Positions 58,482 to 64,000 of a stretch of DNA of 64,000 bases are shown here, in pieces. Below the pieces are notes generated by a model. The model ran no database searches. It was not told the DNA's origin and saw only the letters and a list, made by a program, of their open reading frames with translations. Origin of the DNA: Aquincola tertiaricarbonis (GTDB taxonomy: Bacteria > Pseudomonadota > Gammaproteobacteria > Burkholderiales > Burkholderiaceae_C); the NCBI RefSeq assembly GCF_000969605.1, contig NZ_KQ033892.1:62001-126000 (forward strand), given 5' to 3'. A program made the translations under genes and the position numbers. The stretch's first letter is position 1. Each line of letters opens with the position of its first letter.

Positions 58482-59389
58482 CCGCGCGAGGGTGCCGATA
58501 CCAGCGCCACGCCGGCCGTCGTCACCACGATGCCCAGCGCGCTCAGCGCGGTGGGCACCACGCCGTACATCGCCCACTCCAGCACCACCGCCACGATGGG
58601 CGTGAGGAACAGCAGGCTGGTCACGCGGGTGGCATGGCCGCGGCGCATCAGCCAGTGCAGGGTGTTGGTGGCCAGGATGGAGGCGAACAGCACCAGGAAG
58701 GCCAGCGAGCCTGCCAACGGCCAGCTCCACTGGATGCGCAGCCCTTCCACGCCCCAGGCCAGCGGCGCCAGCACCAGCGCCGACAGCAGCAGCTGGATGA
58801 GCGCCGCGCTGCGCAGGTCGGCCGTGGGGCAATAGCGGCGCTGGTACAGCGTGCCCGCGGTGATGGCCACCAGCGAGATGCCCACCGCGGCCAGCGCCGC
58901 GCCGTTGACCGCCTGCACATCCACCTTGTGCCACACCACCAGCGCCACGCCCAGCAGCCCCGCCGCCACGCCCGCCCATTGCCGCGGTTGCAGCCGCTGG
59001 CCGAGGAAGCGGTGCGCCACCAGCGCGGTGGCCAGCGGCTGCGTGGCCAGCAGCAGTGCGGTGATGCCGGCCGACAGGCCCAGCACCTGCGCATGGTGGC
59101 TGCCGCCCAGGTTCACCGCATGCATCAGCAGCCCGGCCACGCCGATGTGCAGCCACTCGGCCCGCGTGGCCGGCCAGCGCGGGCGCGTCATCAGCACCCA
59201 GGGCAGCAGGCACAGCGCTGCCAGGCAGAAGCGCAGCGTGAGGAAGGTGAAGGGCGACGCGTACTGCAGCCCCGTTTTGCTGGCCAGGTAGCCCGAGCCC
59301 CATACCAGCACGAAGAACCAGGCCAGCGCGGTGTCGATGCGGGGCGCCGGCGGCGCGGCAGTGGGGTGGGGGTGGGAAGGGGCGGTCAT
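58478..59389 (-). CDS. EamA/DMT-superfamily transporter
   Basis: This 303-residue inner-membrane transporter has ten predicted helices in two EamA repeats, the first from about 20 (ALAWFFVLVWGSGYLASKTGLQY) and the second from about 165 (AALAAVGISLVAITAGTLYQRR). Such proteins commonly export amino acids or metabolites; the substrate is unknown. A His-rich, Pro-rich N-terminus of about 18 residues is cytosolic. It is divergent from the CBS gene across 76 bp. Confidence 0.83.
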   Translation of the reverse strand: MTAPSHPHPTAAPPAPRIDTALAWFFVLVWGSGYLASKTGLQYASPFTFLTLRFCLAALCLLPWVLMTRPRWPATRAEWLHIGVAGLLMHAVNLGGSHHAQVLGLSAGITALLLATQPLATALVAHRFLGQRLQPRQWAGVAAGLLGVALVVWHKVDVQAVNGAALAAVGISLVAITAGTLYQRRYCPTADLRSAALIQLLLSALVLAPLAWGVEGLRIQWSWPLAGSLAFLVLFASILATNTLHWLMRRGHATRVTSLLFLTPIVAVVLEWAMYGVVPTALSALGIVVTTAGVALVSAPSRG

Positions 59390-59465
59390 GCAGTGCCCAC
59401 TGTGCCCGATGTGGCCTGCGTCGGCAGCATGCCGCGGGCATGGCCCTTGCCCGGCCGGCAGCACG

Positions 59466-59912
59466 ATGGCGACGCTGATCCGTGAGGTGATGACCCGGGG
59501 CGCACGCACGCTGGCCCCTGCCGACAGCGTGCGCGATGCCGCGCGGCTGATGCACGAGCTGGACGTGGGCGCGGTGCCGGTGTGCGACGGCCGCCGGCTG
59601 CAGGGCATGCTGACCGACCGCGACATCGTGCTGCGCGTGGTGTCGCCGGGCCTGGCGCCCGAGGACACGGCCATCGACCAGGTGATGAGCCCCGAGGTGG
59701 TCTGGTGCTTCGAGGACGACGAGGTGGCCGCCGTGGCCGCCCGCATGCAGCAGGCCCGGATCCGCCGGCTGCCGGTGGTGGACCGCGCGCAGCAGCTGGT
59801 GGGCATCGTCACCCTGGGCGACCTGGCCAGCCGCGGCGAGCATGGCTGGGCGCAGGAGGTGCTGGCCGATGTGTCCGAGGCCTTGCAGCCGGCAGTTCCG
59901 CCGGATGAATGA
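59466..59912 (+). CDS. Tandem CBS-domain protein
   Basis: This 148-residue protein consists of two CBS domains, IREVMTRGARTLAPADSVRDAARLM with the adjoining MLTDRDIVLRVV, and IDQVMSPEVVWCFEDDEVAAVAARM with RRLPVVDRAQQLVGIVTLGDLA. It should bind an adenosine nucleotide such as AMP or ATP and act as a small regulatory protein. Similar proteins occur with stress genes in Burkholderiales. It ends 52 bp before the LacI gene. Confidence 0.85.
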   Translation: MATLIREVMTRGARTLAPADSVRDAARLMHELDVGAVPVCDGRRLQGMLTDRDIVLRVVSPGLAPEDTAIDQVMSPEVVWCFEDDEVAAVAARMQQARIRRLPVVDRAQQLVGIVTLGDLASRGEHGWAQEVLADVSEALQPAVPPDE

Positions 59913-59936
59913 CGCCTGAAAATTCCGGTGGAAACC

Positions 59937-59952
59937 ATGAAACTGGTTTCAT
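59937..59952. promoter_or_regulatory. LacI-family operator in front of the LacI gene
   Basis: The perfect arms ATGAAAC and GTTTCAT flank TG, 12 bp before the LacI start codon. A close relative, GAAACCGGTTTC, occurs at 63981. LacI-family regulators usually bind such palindromes with a central CG-like step and repress their own gene. Confidence 0.6.
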
Positions 59953-59964
59953 ACAATCCGCCGG

Positions 59965-61026
59965 ATGAACCCTCCCGAGGTCCTGGAAGCCGGCCCCGCC
60001 GAAGCCGAAGGCCGCAGCACGATTGCCGACGTCGCGCGTGTGGCCGGCGTGTCCAAGGCCACCGTCTCTCGCTTCCTCAACCACCGCGAGAAGCTGCTGT
60101 CGCCCGAGATCGCCGCCAAGGTGGAAGCCGCCATCGCCGCGCTGGGCTACAGCCCCAGCCCGATGGCGCAGGCGCTCAAGCGCGGGCGCTCGCGGCTCAT
60201 CGGGCTGGTGGTGGCCGACATCACCAATCCGTTCTCGGTGGCGGTGCTGCGCGGGGCCGAGAAGGCCTGCCAGGAAGCCGGCTACCTGGTGATGCTGTTC
60301 AACCTGGGCAACCAGAGCCAGAGGGAGCGTGAAGGCATCGAGGCGCTGGCCTCCTACCAGGTGGAGGGCTTCATCCTCAACACGCTGGGCGCCGATCCGT
60401 CGGCTGCCAGCGAGGTGGCGCGCCACGGCAAGCCCGCCGTGCTGGTGGACCGCCGGCCGCCGGGCATGAAGGCCGACTTCGTCTCGCTGGACAACGCCGA
60501 CGCGGTGCGCCAGGCCGCCAGCCACCTGCTGGGCAACGGCTGGCGCGAGATGCTGTACGTCACCGAGCCGATCAAGGGCGTGAGCTCTCGCGTGGAGCGC
60601 GAGGCCGCCTTCCGTGCCTTCATCGCAGAGCAGGGCAGGGCGGCCAACGGCCAGACGCTGGAAGCCGGCGACGGCGACGAGGCTGCGTTGGCGCAGGCCT
60701 TGAAGGACTGGCGCAAGCGTGCCGGCCGCAAGCCCATCGCCGTGATCGCCAGCAATGCGGTGGTCACGCTGCGCGTGGCCAGCGCCGTGGCGCAGCTGGG
60801 CTGGCAGTTCGGGGTGGACCTGGGCTTCGTCGGGTTCGACGACACGGAGTGGGCGCCGCTGGTGGGGCCCGGCTTGAGCACCATAGCGCAGCCGACCGAC
60901 GACCTGGGGCATGTGGCGGCGAGCTGCCTGCTGGAGCGGCTGCAGGGCCGGCAGCTGCCGGCGCGGCAGATCTTGCTGCCGGGGCGGTTGGTGGTGCGGG
61001 GGTCGTCGCGGGGGATGGGTCAGTAG
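59965..61026 (+). CDS. LacI-family transcriptional regulator
   Basis: This 353-residue regulator has an N-terminal HTH with hinge helix (STIADVARVAGVSKATVSRFLNHREKLLSPEIAAKVEAAI, then SPMAQALKRGRSRLIGLVV). A periplasmic-binding-protein-like ligand domain follows. The N-terminus is 16 residues longer than usual. It resembles regulators of sugar-acid genes such as gluconate or ketogluconate, but the effector is not shown. Operator-like palindromes lie in front of it and at the right edge of the window, where the regulated transport or catabolic gene probably begins. Confidence 0.87.
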   Translation: MNPPEVLEAGPAEAEGRSTIADVARVAGVSKATVSRFLNHREKLLSPEIAAKVEAAIAALGYSPSPMAQALKRGRSRLIGLVVADITNPFSVAVLRGAEKACQEAGYLVMLFNLGNQSQREREGIEALASYQVEGFILNTLGADPSAASEVARHGKPAVLVDRRPPGMKADFVSLDNADAVRQAASHLLGNGWREMLYVTEPIKGVSSRVEREAAFRAFIAEQGRAANGQTLEAGDGDEAALAQALKDWRKRAGRKPIAVIASNAVVTLRVASAVAQLGWQFGVDLGFVGFDDTEWAPLVGPGLSTIAQPTDDLGHVAASCLLERLQGRQLPARQILLPGRLVVRGSSRGMGQ

Positions 61027-61046
61027 ACGGTCATGCCCAAAAACCC

Positions 61047-61931
61047 TCAGGGAAGTTGTATGACCTTGGAGAGGTGGGCGTAAACCGCACCCACCCGACG
61101 CAGATGCCGTACGTCCGGGTGCGTCAGCAGCCACAGTTCTGTCTTGCACTCCGGCAGCGGGTCGGTCAAACGCACCAGATCCTTGCGCCCTTCCGCCAGG
61201 AACAGGGGCACGACGCCGATGCCCAGGCCCAAGGCGACCAGTTCCAGCACCGACAGGATGCTGCCCACCTGGTACCGCGGAACCAGCTTCGGAAAATGGC
61301 GCTTGCGCCAGACGACCGAAGGATGCTCGGGTAGCGCTTCGTCGGGCGCCACCCAGTCCAGGCTCGCCGCCCGGGCCAGCTCGAAGCTGCGCAGCCGAGC
61401 CCGGCGCGCCGCGTACAGGGCCACGCGGATCGGCCCGATCTGCTTGCCGACGAGGTGAGCGGGCGGGCGCTTCGTCGCGCGAACCGCGATGTCGGCATCG
61501 CGCCGCGTCAAGCTCGCCAGCTCATTGCCTGTGTGCAACTCAAACGCCAGGAGGGGGTGCTCCTCCCGCATGGCAGCCAGCGCTGGCCCGACCAGACCAT
61601 GCAGTACTGTGTCGGTCGTTGTAACGCGAACCACGCCCGAGATCTGGGACGGGGCCGACTCCACCATGGAGCGCGCCGCCTCGAGCGCACTTTCAATGGA
61701 TTCCGCCTGAACGGCAAGCTCCTGGGCGAGTTCCGTCGGGACATAGCCCGAACGGGTTCGCTCGAACAACGGTCGACCCAGGCCACGCTCGATCCGCTGC
61801 AAGGCCCGGAACACCGTCGAGGCGTCGACGCCCAGCCGCTCTCCCGCGGCGGCCAAGGTCCCGGTGCGCGTCATGGCCAGGGTCATTTCCAGGTCGGCTG
61901 GGCCCATCTTGTATTGCGTTCTCGCAATCAT
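61047..61931 (-). CDS. LysR-family transcriptional regulator
   Basis: This 294-residue LysR protein has an N-terminal HTH (ADLEMTLAMTRTGTLAAAGERLGVDASTVFRALQRIERGLGRPLFERT) and a substrate-binding domain starting near residue 95. It is divergent from two glutathione S-transferase genes across 125 bp, the usual arrangement for a LysR regulator and its target. Codon use is slightly less GC-biased than the left part of the window. An ATG at 61907 (MGPADL) is an alternative start. Confidence 0.85.
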   Translation of the reverse strand: MIARTQYKMGPADLEMTLAMTRTGTLAAAGERLGVDASTVFRALQRIERGLGRPLFERTRSGYVPTELAQELAVQAESIESALEAARSMVESAPSQISGVVRVTTTDTVLHGLVGPALAAMREEHPLLAFELHTGNELASLTRRDADIAVRATKRPPAHLVGKQIGPIRVALYAARRARLRSFELARAASLDWVAPDEALPEHPSVVWRKRHFPKLVPRYQVGSILSVLELVALGLGIGVVPLFLAEGRKDLVRLTDPLPECKTELWLLTHPDVRHLRRVGAVYAHLSKVIQLP

Positions 61932-62056
61932 CGCTTGCCGTTCGGCCTATGTTCGTTGCTCGGAGGCAATCCTACAGTGGGCTCGTCGTCAACTTCCCTC
62001 CCTTGGCGATGGTGCTGCGGGCCCCATCGCTCATCCCTCACCGAAAGGTCACTCCC

Positions 62057-62665
62057 ATGAAGCTCTACTTCGCCCCTGGCGCCTGCTCCCTCGCCGTCCA
62101 TATCGCACTCCGTGAAGTCGGCGCGAGGTTCGACGCCGTCTCCGTCGACCTCGCCAAGTCGGTCACCGCTGACGGCACCGACTACCGCACCGTCTCTCCG
62201 CGCGGCTATGTGCCGCTGCTGCAGCTCGACGACGGCTCGCGCCATACCGAGGCATCCGCACTGCTGCAGTACGTCGCAGACCTGGATCCGCAGCAGCGCC
62301 TGATCGGCGCGGCGGGCTCGGCGCGCCGGCTCGCGGTGGTGGAGTGGCTGACCTTCGTCAGCACGGAACTGCACAAGGTCTTCAGCCCGTGGCTCTGGCA
62401 CAAGGAGACTGCGGAGTCGACACGCCATGCGGTCAAGGACAAGCTTGCCACCCGCTTCGCCGAGCTCGATGCACTGGTGGGCACGCAGCCGTACCTGGCG
62501 GGCGAGTACAGCGTGGCCGACGCCTATGCCTTCACCATCGTCAACTGGTCGAACTTCCTGGGACTGCCCCTCACGAAGTACCCGAACCTCCTGGCCTACA
62601 TGGGCCGCGTGTCGTCACGACCGGCGGCCCAGGACGCCCTGCGTGCCGAAGGGCTCCTGAAGTGA
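62057..62665 (+). CDS. Glutathione S-transferase (GstA-like)
   Basis: This 202-residue GST has the beta-class start MKLYFAPGACSLAVHIALREVGARFDAV, with Cys10 as the likely catalytic residue, and the glutathione-site motif GYVPLLQLDDGSRHTEASALLQYVAD (cis-Pro and Glu/Ser). Its C-terminal helical domain ends YPNLLAYMGRVSSRPAAQDAL. The ATG at 62057 gives the standard N-terminus. It is coupled to a second GST gene (GTGA overlap) and probably controlled by the divergent LysR gene. Confidence 0.87.
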   Translation: MKLYFAPGACSLAVHIALREVGARFDAVSVDLAKSVTADGTDYRTVSPRGYVPLLQLDDGSRHTEASALLQYVADLDPQQRLIGAAGSARRLAVVEWLTFVSTELHKVFSPWLWHKETAESTRHAVKDKLATRFAELDALVGTQPYLAGEYSVADAYAFTIVNWSNFLGLPLTKYPNLLAYMGRVSSRPAAQDALRAEGLLK

Positions 62666-63348
62666 GTACGCCGCTCGTCCTGGTGTCTCACGCGCTGTGT
62701 CCCTACGTGCAGCGCGCGGCCATCGTGCTGGCCGAGAAGGAGGTGCCGTCCGAGCGGCGGGACATCGACCTGGCGCGCAAGCCCGATTGGTTCCTGCGCG
62801 TGTCGCCGCTGGGCAGGACGCCCGTGCTGCTCATCGGCAAAGAGGCCATCTTCGAGTCGGCTGTGATCTGCGAGTACCTGGACGACACGACGCTGCCGCG
62901 CTTGCACCCTGCCAACGCGCTGGAGCGCGCCCGACACCGCTCGTGGATGGAATTCGGCTCCAGCGTGCTGAACCTCATCGGAGCGTTCTACAACGCCCCC
63001 GACGGGCAAACGCTGAAGGCCCGGGCAGCGGACATCCGGGAGAAGTTCCAGCAACTGGAGGCCGCACTGGGATCGGGGCCGTTCTTTGCGGGCGCATCCT
63101 TCAGCATCGTCGATGCGGTCTACGGTCCGGTGTTCCGGTACTTCGACGTGTTCGACAGCATCGCCGACTTCGGGTTCTGGGACGACCTGCCCAAGGTACG
63201 GCGGTGGCGCAAAGCGCTGGCCAGGCGCCCCTCCATCCAGCAAGCCGTCAGTCCGCGGTATGCGGAACTGCTCCTGGCTTTCCTGGTCAAGCGCAGCTCG
63301 GCGCTCAGCAGGATGTGTCGCGAGGCGGGCGCGAACTTGCCAACCTGA
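62662..63348 (+). CDS. Glutathione S-transferase family protein (zeta/omega-like)
   Basis: This 228-residue thioredoxin-fold GST starts with a GTG overlapping the stop of the upstream GST. The motif SHALCPYVQRAAIVLAEKEVP places a Cys (CPY) at the omega/stringent-starvation-like position, and SPLGRTPVLLIGKEAIFESAVICEYLDD forms the glutathione site. It differs from the upstream enzyme (about 200 residues, beta-class), so the pair is not a recent duplication. The two probably act in one detoxification or dehalogenation-type route. Confidence 0.85.
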   Translation: MSTPLVLVSHALCPYVQRAAIVLAEKEVPSERRDIDLARKPDWFLRVSPLGRTPVLLIGKEAIFESAVICEYLDDTTLPRLHPANALERARHRSWMEFGSSVLNLIGAFYNAPDGQTLKARAADIREKFQQLEAALGSGPFFAGASFSIVDAVYGPVFRYFDVFDSIADFGFWDDLPKVRRWRKALARRPSIQQAVSPRYAELLLAFLVKRSSALSRMCREAGANLPT

Positions 63349-63456
63349 TCTTTCGAGAACCACTGCCGCCGGGCCGATAGGACGAAGACCGTTCCTGGCC
63401 GAGTGCCAAGGCCGCGGAGTCGGCCCATGACCGACCGCAAGCGCTGCGCCGCAGCC

Positions 63457-63939
63457 TCAGTCAACCCGCAGCACCTCGAACTGCTGCCGCCCTGTCGCGA
63501 CGTGGATCGACACCTCGTCGCCCTCGCACTTGCCCAGCATCGCCTGGCCCAACGGCGCTTTGCTGCTGATGACCTGGACGAGTTGCGCGCCAATGCCCAG
63601 CTTCATGCTGCCCCCCGCCGGGCCGATGAAGAGCTGCTGCTGCCTGTCATCGGCATCGACGAGGCAGACCAGCGCGCCGAGCTGTATGCCTTTGCTGCTG
63701 TCGTAGGGGCTGGGGCGGAACTGGCGCCACACAGCCATCGCCTGGCGGATGGCTTCGACGCGACGCGCCTGGCCGGTGGCCAGGTAGGCGGCTTCGAGCC
63801 CCAGGGTGTCGTACTTGTTTTCGGCGATGTTCTCTTCGTGCGTCGCCGCCTCGTGGGCCACCCGTACGGCCTGTTCGGCTTGCAGCAGGTCTTCGGCCAG
63901 CCGCGCCAGCACCTGCTGTTGCAGCACGTGTTTGTCCAT
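63457..63939 (-). CDS. GreA/GreB-family transcription factor-like protein
   Basis: This 160-residue protein has a helical N-terminus with AHEAATHEENIAENKYDTLGLEAAYLATGQARR and a C-terminal FKBP-like GreAB domain (IQLGALVCLVDADDRQQQLFIGPAGGSMKLG ... SKAPLGQAMLGKCEGDEVSI). The spacing fits a Gre-like family common in Burkholderiales, distinct from housekeeping GreA, whose coiled coil carries paired acidic residues (D-x-x-E). Here the tip region (ENKYDTLGLE) is acidic but different. It may tune RNA polymerase; cleavage activity is uncertain. Confidence 0.82.
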   Translation of the reverse strand: MDKHVLQQQVLARLAEDLLQAEQAVRVAHEAATHEENIAENKYDTLGLEAAYLATGQARRVEAIRQAMAVWRQFRPSPYDSSKGIQLGALVCLVDADDRQQQLFIGPAGGSMKLGIGAQLVQVISSKAPLGQAMLGKCEGDEVSIHVATGRQQFEVLRVD

Positions 63940-63980
63940 GGTCGATTGTCATGCCCCCGGGAAACCCCCAATCCCATCCT

Positions 63981-63992
63981 GAAACCGGTTTC
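63981..63992. promoter_or_regulatory. LacI-family operator at the right window edge
   Basis: GAAACCGGTTTC is a perfect palindrome flanked by T and followed by CTACACTG. It resembles the operator at 59937 and canonical LacI-family sites. It lies upstream of whatever begins after 64000, on the plus strand, or of the Gre-like gene on the minus strand (start 63939). Confidence 0.55.
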
Positions 63993-64000
63993 CTACACTG

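Noticed and set aside
59898-59970. Direct repeat TCCGCCGGATGAA at the end of the CBS gene and the start of lacI
   Set aside because: Both copies lie partly in coding sequence (PPDE end and MN start) and are only 13 bp; chance or a small duplication explains them.

Overview
The window is very GC-rich (about 70%), densely coded DNA. Its gene families and short palindromic intergenic repeats fit a betaproteobacterium of the Burkholderiales, probably the Rubrivivax/Leptothrix/Ideonella (Sphaerotilaceae) group; this placement is inferred from gene content, not from a marker gene. No rRNA, tRNA, CRISPR array or complete insertion sequence was seen.

Layout. (1) 0.1-7.5 kb: a nitrogen-scavenging operon with allophanate hydrolase (AtzF), a NitT/TauT-type ABC transporter, AtzG, AtzE, AtzH and a GntR regulator. 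A FadR-type operator lies in front of atzF. This is the lower half of cyanuric acid catabolism without the ring-opening hydrolase AtzD. (2) 7.5-31.4 kb: mixed metabolism, with two acyl-CoA synthetases, a phosphotransferase, a Gfo/Idh/MocA oxidoreductase, envelope proteins, a complete branched-chain-type ABC operon (livHMGFK), GhrA, a TetR protein with two HTH domains, an SDR, a soluble CheW protein with duplicated sensory modules, a substrate-binding/permease fusion, an MBL hydrolase and a type II NADH dehydrogenase. (3) 31.4-31.5 kb: a 167-bp MITE-like element, followed by a PanE-family reductase.

(4) 32.6-39.7 kb: the replication and partition core of a secondary replicon (chromid or megaplasmid). 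It holds a large tyrosine recombinase, a 779-bp gene-free region, parB, parA, an origin with an AT-rich stretch and iterons, and a Rep_3-type initiator. Two copies of a parS-like palindrome are present, one downstream of parB and one inside the parB coding sequence. Iteron-like boxes extend beyond the origin, and one overlaps the first codons of the recombinase.

(5) 39.8-44.9 kb: a signalling island with a Cache-type histidine kinase, a single-domain response regulator, an EAL protein and a soluble HK-REC-Hpt hybrid. (6) 45.1-48.6 kb: a stress group (DUF883 protein, two universal stress proteins, a two-domain phosphotransferase/P-loop kinase). FNR/Anr-like boxes precede both usp genes. (7) 48.7-51.4 kb: an incomplete branched-chain ABC cassette (binding protein plus one permease) beside a nitrilase fragment, which looks like a deletion remnant. 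(8) 52.4-57.9 kb: a CbrA-like symporter/kinase fusion, its response regulator, and a protein joining a degenerate kinase region to a DnaQ-type exonuclease. (9) 58-64 kb: a DUF421 protein, a DMT exporter, a CBS protein, a LacI regulator with its operator, LysR with two glutathione S-transferases, and a Gre-type factor. A second LacI-type operator at the right edge suggests that the LacI target begins just outside the window.
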